Below are positions 1 to 8,964 of a stretch of 64,000 nucleotides of DNA, in pieces (positions within the stretch are counted from its first letter, which is position 1; each line of letters starts with the position of its first letter). Origin of the DNA: JBNKFV01 sp050290265 (GTDB lineage: Bacteria; Pseudomonadota; Gammaproteobacteria; Pseudomonadales; Cellvibrionaceae); contig JBNKHI010000008.1 in assembly GCA_050290265.1 (NCBI GenBank), positions 26,796 to 90,795 of the forward strand, written 5' to 3'. The notes beneath the pieces are model-generated. The model was not told the origin of the DNA. It saw only the letters and a program-made list of their open reading frames with translations, and ran no database searches. Made by a program: the position numbers and the translations under genes.

Positions 1-255
1 ACCGAACTGGAAAAGCAAATCGGTGCTGATGATATTCGTCGCCAGCTTCACAATGAGCGCATCATGAAACAATTACGTGATACCCGCGACGATATCAATC
101 GTACGATCAAAGACGATCTAAACCCCAATGCTCAACCTACAGCAGCGGCTTCAGACAGTGAAAACCAAATACTGCCAGAGTCTGCGACTACTGCCGCTCA
201 AACTCCGCCAGCGTCTCAAGAGACGCCGGTGGATGAGCAGACCCGTCAACCTTAG
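1..255 (+). CDS. tatB: Sec-independent protein translocase TatB, C-terminal part (partial)
   Basis: The reading frame is open from the first base, so the gene enters from outside the window and only its last 84 codons are here. The first visible residues (TELEKQIGADDIRRQLHNE) match the conserved amphipathic-helix region of TatB. The rest is a polar Pro/Gln/Thr-rich tail, typical of the poorly conserved TatB C terminus. TatB forms the Tat substrate-receptor complex with TatC in the inner membrane and handles folded proteins with twin-arginine signals. tatC follows after 24 bases, as in normal tatABC operons. The ATG at 64 is internal and not a start. Confidence 0.9.
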   Translation, partial: TELEKQIGADDIRRQLHNERIMKQLRDTRDDINRTIKDDLNPNAQPTAAASDSENQILPESATTAAQTPPASQETPVDEQTRQP

Positions 256-279
256 TATAGCGCCAGTGACAACCACTCC

Positions 280-1035
280 ATGAGCGACATCGATCAAAAT
301 AATTCCTCAAACGATCAAGAGCAGCCGCTAATCGCGCATTTGGTCGAGCTACGTTCGCGCCTTTTGCGCGCACTATTGGCTATTCTCGTCGTCTTTTCTT
401 GCCTGTTTTACTTTGCCAACGACATTTACACGTTTGTCGCGACGCCACTACAGAAGTTTTTACCCGAAGGTACCAGCATGATTGCAACGGAAGTTGCATC
501 GCCATTTTTAACGCCCTTTAAAATGACGCTGTTTACTTCTGTGCTTTTTGCGATGCCGTTTCTGCTTTATCAGATATGGTCATTCATCGCACCGGCGCTC
601 TATCGCAATGAAAAACGTATTGCCATTCCACTGCTAATCTCCAGCGTGCTACTTTTTTATGCCGGCATGGCATTCGCCTATTACGTCGTATTCCCATTAG
701 TCTTCGGCTTTTTTACCAGCGTTGCCCCAGAGGGCGTCACGGTAATGACTGACATGGGTAAATACCTGGACTTTGTACTGAAGTTATTTTTTGCCTTTGG
801 TTTTGCCTTTGAAATCCCAATTGCAACCGTGTTAATGATTTGGGCAGGCGTCATATCCCCCTCAGAACTGGCAAAGAAGCGCCCTTATGTTGTGGTGGTG
901 TGCTTTATACTGGGCATGTTTTTAACACCGCCAGACGTCATTTCCCAGTCGTTATTGGCACTGCCGATGTGGCTTCTGTTTGAAGTCGGCATATTATTTG
1001 GCCGCATGGTGTACAAACCAGATACCGATGCTTAA
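280..1035 (+). CDS. tatC: Sec-independent protein translocase TatC
   Basis: 251-residue polytopic inner-membrane protein, the usual TatC length, with about six hydrophobic segments. The N terminus carries the family signature for the cytoplasmic cap (LIAHLVELRSRLLRAL, about residues 17-32), and FLTPPDVISQ lies near residue 215, another conserved TatC stretch. TatC recognises the twin-arginine signal peptide and with TatB forms the receptor that recruits TatA. It is the last gene of the tat operon: tatB ends 24 bases upstream and a strong terminator follows 7 bases after the stop. Confidence 0.97.
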   Translation: MSDIDQNNSSNDQEQPLIAHLVELRSRLLRALLAILVVFSCLFYFANDIYTFVATPLQKFLPEGTSMIATEVASPFLTPFKMTLFTSVLFAMPFLLYQIWSFIAPALYRNEKRIAIPLLISSVLLFYAGMAFAYYVVFPLVFGFFTSVAPEGVTVMTDMGKYLDFVLKLFFAFGFAFEIPIATVLMIWAGVISPSELAKKRPYVVVVCFILGMFLTPPDVISQSLLALPMWLLFEVGILFGRMVYKPDTDA

Positions 1036-1042
1036 ACAAAAA

Positions 1043-1069
1043 GGGGGCTTAAATAAGCCCCCTTTTTTT
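1043..1069 (+). terminator. Rho-independent terminator of the tat operon
   Basis: The inverted repeat GGGGGCTTA/TAAGCCCCC with a very short loop is followed by seven T residues. It lies 7 bases after the tatC stop. The run of A before the stem means it could also act on the minus strand for the small gene downstream. Confidence 0.9.
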
Positions 1070-1115
1070 ACATCTTTACATCATTTACGCCAGCCGGAGC
1101 CGGAGCGCCCTGTAA

Positions 1116-1337
1116 CTAGGCGAATGCAATCAATATCCACCCCAACACCGATAAACTGATCGGCTCCTTGGCTTTCTCCCATGAAAACAGGCCATAGAAA
1201 TAGGCAAGAGGTGGCAAAAATAGCGTGCACAAACCCCAGTTATAATCATTGCGAAACGAGACCACCAGCATCAATACCCAACTGGCTACCAATAAAACCA
1301 CACCAAACGCCATAAACGCTGCCGATAAAGGCTCCAT
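1116..1337 (-). CDS. Small two-segment membrane protein of unknown function
   Basis: 73-residue protein with two or three hydrophobic segments (about residues 5-27, 34-50 and 60-73). The conserved-looking NDYNWGLCTLFLPPLAYFYG in the middle resembles small uncharacterised membrane proteins of marine gammaproteobacteria. I start it at the ATG at 1337 because AGGAG lies 8 bases upstream. An in-frame start 33 bases further upstream has no ribosome site. It stands alone, convergent with tatC. No function can be assigned. Confidence 0.6.
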   Translation of the reverse strand: MEPLSAAFMAFGVVLLVASWVLMLVVSFRNDYNWGLCTLFLPPLAYFYGLFSWEKAKEPISLSVLGWILIAFA

Positions 1338-1533
1338 AACGAACTCCTGATTGTGGCCCAGACTTACCACTCAATTGCCGGGCAAAAGAATGTAAAAAAG
1401 TACCGCACCTCAAAGTGTTACCATCGCGATGACTGTTAGTGCGTCAGTAACTACCTTGCCAAGAATTGTATAAGTTATCGACAAATTAACAAGTCTGTGT
1501 GAACTCCGCTACACGGAACATAACCAGCCACGA

Positions 1534-1959
1534 CTAACCCGAATCCCAGAAACGTTGCATTTCCAAATATAAGAATGAGGCAGTCCAGGTAATAAGTACC
1601 AGCCCCGTCAACGACTCAATACCCGTCAAATAACGAATGGCCCCAACCGGCTCAATATCACCGACGCCCAGTGTAGAAAATGTTGTAAATGAAAAGTAGG
1701 CACAGTCCAGTAAACTGCCTGAAAAATTGCCCTTCAGCTCACCCCAGCCGTGAGTGTTATGCATAAAGTAATAACCCAGAGCAAACACCCACACTTCGAC
1801 ACTGTGGGCAATCACTCCACCCAGGACACCAACCACAATCCGGTAGCGGTGTCGCAACGTCATACGTGGTAACCAGCGTGACAGCTGATACAAAAACTCA
1901 TAGTGGAGTAACACCACGATGGTGACGACAAGGCTGTTTAACAAAAAAATGGCAATCAT
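1534..1959 (-). CDS. Two-transmembrane potassium-channel-like protein (Ion_trans_2 family)
   Basis: 141 residues with an N-terminal transmembrane helix, a second helix around residues 45-67, a pore-loop region (CAYFSFTTFSTLGVGDIEPVG, about 87-107) and a final helix. The pore loop has the layout of the bacterial two-TM ion-channel domain, with a selectivity-filter-like TLGVGD in place of the usual TVGYGD. There is no cytoplasmic regulatory domain. The likely role is a monovalent-cation channel in the inner membrane, but the altered filter makes ion selectivity uncertain. dtd lies 103 bases upstream on the same strand. Confidence 0.75.
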   Translation of the reverse strand: MIAIFLLNSLVVTIVVLLHYEFLYQLSRWLPRMTLRHRYRIVVGVLGGVIAHSVEVWVFALGYYFMHNTHGWGELKGNFSGSLLDCAYFSFTTFSTLGVGDIEPVGAIRYLTGIESLTGLVLITWTASFLYLEMQRFWDSG

Positions 1960-2062
1960 AGGGTTGTATTACACCGCACCAATTTCTGCAGAGTCGAGAA
2001 ACACAGCTGGTCAACACACAAGCCGACACCAGCATCCTCCACTTTGCCTGAATAAAACATCT

Positions 2063-2506
2063 CTACCCTTCAAGCATAAAGGTGACAGGGCCATCATTGA
2101 TCAAGCTCACCTGCATATCTGCGGCAAAAATCCCAGTGGCGACGTTTCCTGCTCCATGCTGTAAGCGCAGGCGCTCAACGAAATAACGGTACAGCTCTTC
2201 TGCCAGGACCGGCGCAGCCGCAGAGGAGAAACCCGGACGCGTCCCCTTTAGAGTATCCGCCGCGAGAGTGAACTGCGATATCACCAACACCCCACCGCAG
2301 ATGTCTGACACACTGAGGTTCATACGCTGCTCGGTATCGGGAAATACTCGGTATCCGAGTATTTTTTTTAATAATTTGTCGGCATTTGCCTGCGTATCAT
2401 TGCGCTCAATGCCCAACAGCAATAAAAGCCCCGTTGAAATTTCGCCAACTATTTCATGCTCCACACTGACACTGGCACGGCTGACCCGCTGAATTAAGCC
2501 TTTCAC
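2063..2506 (-). CDS. dtd: D-aminoacyl-tRNA deacylase (D-Tyr-tRNA deacylase)
   Basis: 147 residues, exactly the family length. It carries both Dtd active-site signatures: SQFTLAAD (about residues 77-84) and the cross-subunit NDGPVTFMLEG at the C terminus. The enzyme is a cytosolic homodimer that hydrolyses D-aminoacyl-tRNAs (and mischarged Gly-tRNA-Ala), recycling tRNA and keeping D-residues out of proteins. It starts 24 bases after the pip stop on the same strand, so the two are probably co-transcribed, an arrangement common in gammaproteobacteria. Confidence 0.96.
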   Translation of the reverse strand: MKGLIQRVSRASVSVEHEIVGEISTGLLLLLGIERNDTQANADKLLKKILGYRVFPDTEQRMNLSVSDICGGVLVISQFTLAADTLKGTRPGFSSAAAPVLAEELYRYFVERLRLQHGAGNVATGIFAADMQVSLINDGPVTFMLEG

Positions 2507-2530
2507 GACTAAGCTATCACTTTGAGTAAG

Positions 2531-3502
2531 TTAAGCACTGGGTTCGTCAGTACTGGTTAAACGAGCAGCAAAGGTTTCCGTTGCCTTTACTAACGCATCA
2601 ATAATGCCAGGCTCTCGTGATGAATGACCCGCATCACGAATAATATCCAACTCCGCATCTGGCCAAAGGTTATATAGAGAGTAAGCATTTTCCAAAGGGC
2701 ATATCATGTCGTAACGACCGTGAACAATTATGCCGGGAATGCCCTCCAAGCGATTAGCGTTTTTGAGAATTTGATTTTCCTCCAAAAATGCCTTGTTCAT
2801 AAAATAGTGAGCTTCAATACGGGCTAGGGATAGTGCGAGGTGCGGGTCCGAAAAATGATCCACTACATCATGATTAGGTCTTAAGGTAGCGCATCGGCCT
2901 TCCCAAAGAGACCAGGCTTTTGCTGCCCCCATCTTGGCTAGCTCATTAGGACTTGTTAAGCGCTTATAATAAGCGGCCAGCATATTACCGCGCTCAGCCT
3001 CAGGAATAACTTGCAGGTAATCCTGCCAATAATCAGGAAACACTCGACTTGCTCCCTGCTGATAAAACCAGTCTATTTCTTGATCACGGCAAAGAAAAAT
3101 ACCACGTAATATAAGTCCTAACACACGCTCTGGGTGGGTTTGTGCATACACAAGGCTTAAGGTTGACCCCCAAGAGCCCCCAAAAAGCAGCCATTGGTCA
3201 ACATCGAGAGTGGTGCGGATGACCTCCATATCTTGCACCAAAAACTGTGTTGTATTGTCCTCTAGTTCGGCGTGTGGCGTTGAACGACCGGCGCCACGCT
3301 GATCAAATAGAATAATCCGATATTTTTCAGGGTCGAAAAACCGTCGATCATGCTTACTACACCCTGCTCCGGGTCCACCATGGACAAAGACAACGGGCAA
3401 GCCTTCCGGAGTACCCGACTCTTCCACATAAAGCGTATGGCCAGCACCCACCGCAATCTGATGCTTTTGATAAGGTTTTATTTCAGGGTAGAGATTTAAC
3501 AT
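2531..3502 (-). CDS. pip: Proline iminopeptidase
   Basis: 323-residue alpha/beta-hydrolase of peptidase family S33, the usual length. Visible are the oxyanion region HGGPGAG (about residues 41-47), DQRGAGRS, the nucleophile elbow GGSWGS (Ser at about 110), the acid in HGRYDMICP and the catalytic His in DAGHSSREPG. It releases N-terminal proline from peptides in the cytosol. It heads the pip-dtd pair. The other S33 possibility, a tripeptidyl aminopeptidase, is less likely because the length and motifs are those of classic Pip. Confidence 0.94.
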   Translation of the reverse strand: MLNLYPEIKPYQKHQIAVGAGHTLYVEESGTPEGLPVVFVHGGPGAGCSKHDRRFFDPEKYRIILFDQRGAGRSTPHAELEDNTTQFLVQDMEVIRTTLDVDQWLLFGGSWGSTLSLVYAQTHPERVLGLILRGIFLCRDQEIDWFYQQGASRVFPDYWQDYLQVIPEAERGNMLAAYYKRLTSPNELAKMGAAKAWSLWEGRCATLRPNHDVVDHFSDPHLALSLARIEAHYFMNKAFLEENQILKNANRLEGIPGIIVHGRYDMICPLENAYSLYNLWPDAELDIIRDAGHSSREPGIIDALVKATETFAARLTSTDEPSA

Positions 3503-3729
3503 GCGTAGCCGTCCAAAAATGAATCACTAATAGATTAATCATAGCTCGATATGCGCGCCAAGGCACAAGGTCCGCCCTATCTATCCATTCCGTCGTTTGG
3601 GCCTACAGCGCCTTATCATACCGGCGTTGAAACAGACCCAATCAGGAATAATTCCCAGCGAAGACCAGTTCACAGGGCAACTCAGTCTGGGTTAATCTTA
3701 ACCCCTTTTCAAGCAGCCAGAGAATAACC

Positions 3730-4341
3730 ATAACCAGAGTACTATCAGCGCCCTGCCCTTGGTGTGACGGTGACGAATTATATCGCCACTATCACGACAA
3801 CGAATGGGGAGTTCCAGTGGTAGATGATCAGCGGCTGTTCGAATTCCTACTATTGGAGGGCGCACAAGCCGGCCTGTCCTGGATTACAGTTTTGCGCAAA
3901 CGAGAGGGCTATCACCAGGTATTTGATAGCTTCGATGCAGTCAAAATGGCTCGTTATTCAGACCAAAAGCTAGCGACCCTTATGGAGGACTCACGTATTA
4001 TTCGTAACCGCCTAAAAATCCAGAGCGCCCGCCAAAACGCACGGGCTTATCTTGCGGTTAAAGAAAGCCACTCCAGTTTTGCTCACTACATATGGCAATT
4101 TGTGGAGGGCCAACCGCTGCAAAATCAGTGGCAAACGATGAAAGAGGTTCCGGCCAAAACAGAACTCTCAGACAACATGAGCAAAGCATTAAAAAAGGCC
4201 GGGTTCAACTTTGTAGGAAGCACTATCTGCTATGCATTTATGCAGGCCACCGGTATGGTTAACGACCATTTAACCAACTGCCCTCGTCATCAAGCCTGTA
4301 GAAAGTTAGCCCAAAACTTCTCTATCGCAACGACTAATTAA
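3730..4341 (+). CDS. tag: DNA-3-methyladenine glycosylase I, with no canonical start codon at the expected place
   Basis: The protein matches Tag throughout: CPWC...HYHDNEWGVP at the N terminus, LEGAQAGLSW with the catalytic Glu, and DHLTNC near the C terminus. By alignment with E. coli Tag, the zinc ligands Cys4 and His17 are encoded at about 3754 and 3793, and His175/Cys179 lie in the C-terminal motif. The frame is open from 3652, but the first ATG/GTG/TTG is the GTG at 3817, which would remove both N-terminal zinc ligands. The only plausible initiators in the right place are ATA codons (3724, 3730). I give 3730 as a best guess. Tag removes 3-methyladenine from alkylated DNA. It could be a real rare start, a recent start-codon mutation, or a sequence error. 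Confidence 0.8.
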   Translation: MTRVLSAPCPWCDGDELYRHYHDNEWGVPVVDDQRLFEFLLLEGAQAGLSWITVLRKREGYHQVFDSFDAVKMARYSDQKLATLMEDSRIIRNRLKIQSARQNARAYLAVKESHSSFAHYIWQFVEGQPLQNQWQTMKEVPAKTELSDNMSKALKKAGFNFVGSTICYAFMQATGMVNDHLTNCPRHQACRKLAQNFSIATTN

Positions 4342-4355
4342 GTGATACTTAACCT

Positions 4356-4838
4356 ATGCCAACAACAATTTGTATCGCAGACTATCAAAACCCTGAGCAC
4401 CAGCAACAACTCCGTGCACTAATGAATACCTATGCCCAAGACCCCATGGGTGGTGGTGAACCGCTATCGGATGAAGTGCTGGCAAGATTACCTGCTGTAC
4501 TAGCTGAGTGCAGTAACGCTTTTACGTTGATTGCTTATCAAAATACGCAAGCCATTGGATTGTTAACTGGCTTTTTGAGTATCTCCACGTTCAAAGCAAT
4601 GCCGCTGATCAATATTCACGATGTTATCGTACACCCAGACCGTCGTAAGCACGGCGTGGGCAAACAATTACTTAAGGCGGCAGAAGACTACGCGAAACAA
4701 AAAGGCTGCTGCAAACTCACTCTGGAAGTACTTAGTGGCAATACCGTGGCCAAGCAGTTATACCGGAGCGAGGGGTATACGGACTACGCACTTGACCCCA
4801 ATATCGGCACCGCCGTTTTTTGGCAGAAAACGCTATAA
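4356..4838 (+). CDS. GNAT-family N-acetyltransferase
   Basis: 160-residue protein with the GNAT fold signature. The acetyl-CoA pyrophosphate-binding motif A is seen in DVIVHPDRRKHGVGKQLL (about residues 89-106, R-x-x-G-x-G type), followed by LEVLSGNTVAKQLYRSEGY, the usual motif B. The substrate cannot be predicted. It follows tag after 14 bases on the same strand and is likely co-transcribed with it. Confidence 0.85.
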   Translation: MPTTICIADYQNPEHQQQLRALMNTYAQDPMGGGEPLSDEVLARLPAVLAECSNAFTLIAYQNTQAIGLLTGFLSISTFKAMPLINIHDVIVHPDRRKHGVGKQLLKAAEDYAKQKGCCKLTLEVLSGNTVAKQLYRSEGYTDYALDPNIGTAVFWQKTL

Positions 4839-4928
4839 ACATACCTTTTGTAACATTAACGACCAGATATTCTGCTAAGCTCGCACCTTAAAATTTTACA
4901 CAAAGTAGCGGCATCCAAAGGATTATTT

Positions 4929-6389
4929 ATGCGCATCTATTCATTATGTTTACTCGCTCTGATCATCGGTTTATCAGCCTGCAGAATGGAGATCGGCAGC
5001 GACAATGTTGATAATGGCGATAACAGCTCACAGAAAGTCGGCGGAATTAGTCGCGGAGTCTTGACTAACGCAAACGCTTTAAAAATAAATGACGACAGTG
5101 ATTTTTCGCTGAGCAATTCAGCAGAAGTGACAATAGACGGTGTAACGGCGAGCAGCACCGATCTAGCGGATGGAATGGTTGCTGATATATTGCTCCGTGC
5201 CAGTCCGGGCGCACAACTGAGTAGCGGCACCGCATTTTCAATAACGGCAAATCACACCGTGATTGGCCCTATTACGCAAATATCACCACTGCAGGCCTTA
5301 GGTATAAACCTGCTCGTTACCGCCGATACCAAATTGGTCAACATCACGAATAATAACATCAATACGCTGCAACTAAACGACGTGGTAAACGTCAGCGGCT
5401 ATCTGGATACGGAGTACAATACCGTCATCGTTACCCGCTTGGAGAAGCCAGTAACGGTGCCCACCACATGGATAGCTACAGGAAGCATCAGCAATGTTAA
5501 CAACGACATTAGTGTTAACCTGAACGATCAGACTTTTATTCAAAACGGCATCACAATTGATAACTGTAATGGCAATGCAGTGGCTGGGGATACTGTGCGC
5601 CTGACAGCAACAGCGGACACCGGATTCAATAATGGCGATGACATTAACACACTGCTCAGTGCAGATTGCGTAAACTTTTCATTAGCAATTCCCAGCGATC
5701 CTGAAAACGATAGTATTCCCGCAGAGCTTGAAGGCGTTGTAGAAAAAATCGAGTCGCTCTCTGAAATTATCATCGCCGGCCAAACGGTACTTATCAACGG
5801 TTCAGAAACTTATACCGGCGGTGCAGCTGACGATTTAATTCCTGGAGCATTGGTCGAAGTCGAAGGAGCACTTGATACTCTAACCAAAGAACTAACAGCA
5901 ACCCGAATAAAGTTTCATTTACCGCGCATGGTTATTGAAGCCCCGCTAGAAAGCACCAACATCACTGCCGGAGAAAGCATTAATATTTTTGATATGAACA
6001 TCACGGCGACGGCACAAACTCGGGATGGCGACCTAATACTTGGAACTGGCATTGTAGACCAGCAAGTCAACGTACGAGGATTTAGCGATAAAGACGATAA
6101 CGTTTATGCTCTACGGGTGCAGGATGCTGGCACTGTCAATGAAGATGCTATTAAGGTAACCGGCACAGTTACACAAATTAACGCAACAACGTTTGATATT
6201 TTAGGAACAACTATTTTTACTCTCAACCCTGACAGCATCCGCAATAGTTCTGGCGCTACGATTACGGCGAGTGCGTTACTCGATCAGCTAACCAAAGGTA
6301 GCCGGGTAAAAATCACCCAAGCCAGCAAAAATACTAGTACCAGTTTAGATCAAGCAACTATTCAAATTTTGGAAATCAAGACAAATTAA
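4929..6389 (+). CDS. DUF5666-type repeat lipoprotein
   Basis: 486 residues. The signal peptide ends in a lipobox (LSAC, Cys at about residue 18), so the protein should be a lipoprotein. The following acidic linker (Asp at +4 or beyond) is compatible with the outer membrane. The rest is beta-rich and low in Cys, with several repeats of a roughly 70-90 residue unit of the pattern 'G.I..I......I...G..V.......D....L..G..V.V.G', characteristic of DUF5666 proteins. No catalytic motif is visible. A structural or ligand-binding surface role is possible, but the function is unknown. Confidence 0.75.
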   Translation: MRIYSLCLLALIIGLSACRMEIGSDNVDNGDNSSQKVGGISRGVLTNANALKINDDSDFSLSNSAEVTIDGVTASSTDLADGMVADILLRASPGAQLSSGTAFSITANHTVIGPITQISPLQALGINLLVTADTKLVNITNNNINTLQLNDVVNVSGYLDTEYNTVIVTRLEKPVTVPTTWIATGSISNVNNDISVNLNDQTFIQNGITIDNCNGNAVAGDTVRLTATADTGFNNGDDINTLLSADCVNFSLAIPSDPENDSIPAELEGVVEKIESLSEIIIAGQTVLINGSETYTGGAADDLIPGALVEVEGALDTLTKELTATRIKFHLPRMVIEAPLESTNITAGESINIFDMNITATAQTRDGDLILGTGIVDQQVNVRGFSDKDDNVYALRVQDAGTVNEDAIKVTGTVTQINATTFDILGTTIFTLNPDSIRNSSGATITASALLDQLTKGSRVKITQASKNTSTSLDQATIQILEIKTN

Positions 6390-6457
6390 TAGCCGGTTAG
6401 CACTCGTTATTCATTACGTCCCGGTGACTTATTAGACTCTTTAACTGATTGGAAAAT

Positions 6458-7057
6458 ATGTCAGCACTGTTGTACAGCATTGGCTACGCAACCAAGTCAA
6501 TAGAAAACTATATTGAGCAACTGCATCAATACAACATTGATGTAGTTGCCGATATTAGGTCAGTACCTTACAGCAAAGTATTTCATGACTATCATCAGGA
6601 AGCGCTCCAAGCAAAACTGAGCGCAGCTCGGATTCGATACGTATATTTGGGTGCAGAGTTAGGACCTCGATCTAAAAACCCCGCACACTACAACGACCAC
6701 AATCAAGTTCAGTTTGACCGTCTAATGCAATCCGACCTATTCACCCAAGGTGTAAATCGGCTACAGAACGGTATCAACAAAGGATTCACTATTGCGCTGA
6801 CCTGCGCAGAAAAAGATCCTGCGATTTGCCACCGCAGCTTACTGGTTGGCTGGTATCTCAATCATCAGCACAACCTGAACATTCGGCACATTCTTCATGA
6901 AGGACCTATTGAAACCCAAGAAAATTTGGAACAGCGTCTAATGCAAGTCACTCATATTATTCCCGACATGCTGACCACCGAAAACGAAGCCCGCGCCCAA
7001 GCCTACCGGCAACAATGTTTAGACTACGCATATATCATTCCGTCGCAACAGCAGTAA
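6458..7057 (+). CDS. DUF488 family protein
   Basis: 199 residues of the DUF488 family. The N terminus (LYSIGYATKSIENYIEQL) and DIRSVPYSK (about residues 33-41) are typical, as is the CAEKDPAICHRSLL motif near 120-133 with its Cys-x7-Cys-His. The biochemical function of the family is not established. Start chosen at the ATG at 6458, because the TTG three codons earlier has no better ribosome site. Convergent with the response-regulator gene, 18 bases apart. Confidence 0.8.
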   Translation: MSALLYSIGYATKSIENYIEQLHQYNIDVVADIRSVPYSKVFHDYHQEALQAKLSAARIRYVYLGAELGPRSKNPAHYNDHNQVQFDRLMQSDLFTQGVNRLQNGINKGFTIALTCAEKDPAICHRSLLVGWYLNHQHNLNIRHILHEGPIETQENLEQRLMQVTHIIPDMLTTENEARAQAYRQQCLDYAYIIPSQQQ

Positions 7058-7075
7058 ATAAAATGGCATGATGCA

Positions 7076-8386
7076 TCACTGACTTTTATTTTGAGTGTCG
7101 TCCCCACCATAGAGGTAACTAAGAATCCTACTCGCCAGCACATCCCAGTCGGTCTTTTTAGAAAGGCAATCAGTAGCACCAAACTTTTTACCATTTCGCT
7201 GCAATACCGCCGGTGCTGACTTCGCCAGCAACACAATTGGAATACAGGCTTCATGGCAAATACTCTTAAGTGTTCCATACACGGCTTTGCGATTTAGGCC
7301 TGGCATGCGGCTGTCTAAAACGATCAAATCCGGCTGCAGTGACTCCACTAATTCAACGCACTCAGGGCCATTATCTGCAATAGTAATCTGGCAAATTCCC
7401 TGCAGTGTTGCTTCCAGAAATTCATGCACTGTTTCATCATCATCAACCAATAAAAGACTTTTGACGGCAGAAAGTTCTTCTGCCGTCACCCGATTACGTC
7501 CCGATCGTTTCGACTTATACAGGGCCTTATCAGCACACCGCATCAGGTCCCGAAGGCTTTTACCGGCAATATGCTGAGTTGTTGCCACACCAATACTAGC
7601 CGTTACAACATTGCTCGTCGCTGCCGCATGATGCGGCATAGCTAATTGTTCAATGCTGTCCCGAATCAGATTAGCAACTTTTAACGCGCCCGACGCATCA
7701 GTATCAGGAAGAAGCACAACAAACTCTTCTCCACCATAACGAGCTAACATATCGGCAGGTCGCTGGACACATTCCCGCATAACCGAGGCCACACTAACCA
7801 AACAATTGTCACCTGCCGCGTGCCCATAGGAATCGTTAAAACTCTTAAAATGGTCAAGGTCAATCATGGCAATGCTCACAGGCAAATTCTTGCGACTGCA
7901 CATAAGCCATTGCTGTTGACCTAATTTTTCAAACGCATGACGATTGTAAACCTGCGTCAAACCATCTCGCTGGCTTAAGATTTCCAGCTCTGAATTCAGC
8001 TTGGTCAACTCGTCACGCATGCTTACCAAACGCGCCATGGCAGCAATTTTTGCTTTTAAGATAACCCGGCTGACGGGCTTAATCAGATAGTCATCACCGC
8101 CTGCTTCAATGCCAGCAAGAAAACTAGCATCATCACTTTTGCCAGTAACAAAAATAATGGGCACCCAGAAGTCTCCCAGCCACTCACGCATTAGACGGGT
8201 TGTTTCAAAACCGTCAAGCCCTGGCATTTCCACATCCATAACGATAAGGTCTACTGGCGTATGCTCTAATAGCTGCAGCGCTTCCTCACCCGTTTGCGCA
8301 AGCACCACTGAATGCCCTGCCTCTTCAACATAAGAAGCATGGGCATAACGAAGTGTCGCACTGTCTTCCACCAGCAAAATCTTCAT
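7076..8386 (-). CDS. Response regulator/diguanylate cyclase, REC-GGDEF-REC
   Basis: 436 residues with three domains. REC1 (1-120) has acidic residues ED, phospho-acceptor Asp in MDVEMPG (about 52) and Lys in LIKPVS. A GGDEF domain (about 150-310) has an intact active site RYGGEEF and an upstream RxxD inhibitory site (RPAD) five residues before it. REC2 (about 312-430) has DDDE, LDSRMPG and SKK. It should synthesise cyclic di-GMP from GTP in the cytosol under control of phosphorylation at one or both receivers, with product inhibition at the I-site. No partner kinase is adjacent. A PilZ protein is encoded at 38 kb, but any link is only inference. Confidence 0.9.
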   Translation of the reverse strand: MKILLVEDSATLRYAHASYVEEAGHSVVLAQTGEEALQLLEHTPVDLIVMDVEMPGLDGFETTRLMREWLGDFWVPIIFVTGKSDDASFLAGIEAGGDDYLIKPVSRVILKAKIAAMARLVSMRDELTKLNSELEILSQRDGLTQVYNRHAFEKLGQQQWLMCSRKNLPVSIAMIDLDHFKSFNDSYGHAAGDNCLVSVASVMRECVQRPADMLARYGGEEFVVLLPDTDASGALKVANLIRDSIEQLAMPHHAAATSNVVTASIGVATTQHIAGKSLRDLMRCADKALYKSKRSGRNRVTAEELSAVKSLLLVDDDETVHEFLEATLQGICQITIADNGPECVELVESLQPDLIVLDSRMPGLNRKAVYGTLKSICHEACIPIVLLAKSAPAVLQRNGKKFGATDCLSKKTDWDVLASRILSYLYGGDDTQNKSQ

Positions 8387-8645
8387 TCTTTGCTACCACT
8401 TAATTCCATTGTGTTTTTCCGACATACCCTGTCAACAGCAACCCGCTCATGGTTTTCAAATGACACGAAGCCTTCGCCGAAGGCAAGCCAACGTAACCCA
8501 TAAGATAAGCTACCTACCTAAGCGCCAGAGAGGAAAATCAGTGAATGTATAGATTGGATTAAACTTTGCGCAATGATATTGAAAACTGTAGTTATTATTG
8601 TTAACCAGCTCTCAAAAAAATATATAAGTTAATATATTGGTACGA

Positions 8646-8924
8646 TTAGTGCGCTTCGAATAATTGAATAGCATACCCACTATCTCGGGCTTCTCTAATC
8701 GATTTATCTTTAGCCTTTAATTTTACGATCTTGGCTTCACTAAGCAGCTTACGCTTTTCAATTACAACGTCATAAAAACCTTCTTTCATAACGAACAGTT
8801 TGCACAACTGCTCCGCACCAAAAAGGTCTTTAAAATCGATATAAACAATAAACGGTGCACTATCGCCTTCGGCAAAGCCTTCAATAGACTTCTTAGCTTT
8901 AGCTGTTACAGAAAAAATATACAT
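8646..8924 (-). CDS. Small hypothetical protein downstream of hisC
   Basis: 92 residues starting MYIFSVTAKAKK, soluble and lysine-rich in the C-terminal half (KLKAKDKSIREARDSGY), with no signal peptide or catalytic motif that I recognise. Start taken at the ATG at 8924, because the longer in-frame version would overlap the hisC-like gene by 32 bases and has an unlikely N terminus. It lies 40 bases after the aminotransferase stop and may be its operon partner. Function unknown. Confidence 0.6.
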   Translation of the reverse strand: MYIFSVTAKAKKSIEGFAEGDSAPFIVYIDFKDLFGAEQLCKLFVMKEGFYDVVIEKRKLLSEAKIVKLKAKDKSIREARDSGYAIQLFEAH

Positions 8925-8964
8925 GGCGCACTCGACAATAATACAGTGTAAAACAATCGTTTGT

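Noticed and set aside
2880..2885. Single CTTAAG occurrences inside genes (also about 4669, 7266, 12004, 31391, 39014, 46250)
   Set aside because: Isolated hexamers within coding sequence, no partner at 11 bases and no promoter.
8470..8484. GCCTTCG/CGAAGGC hairpin downstream of the 8646 gene region
   Set aside because: Tiny loop and no T-run; not a terminator and no evidence for a function.
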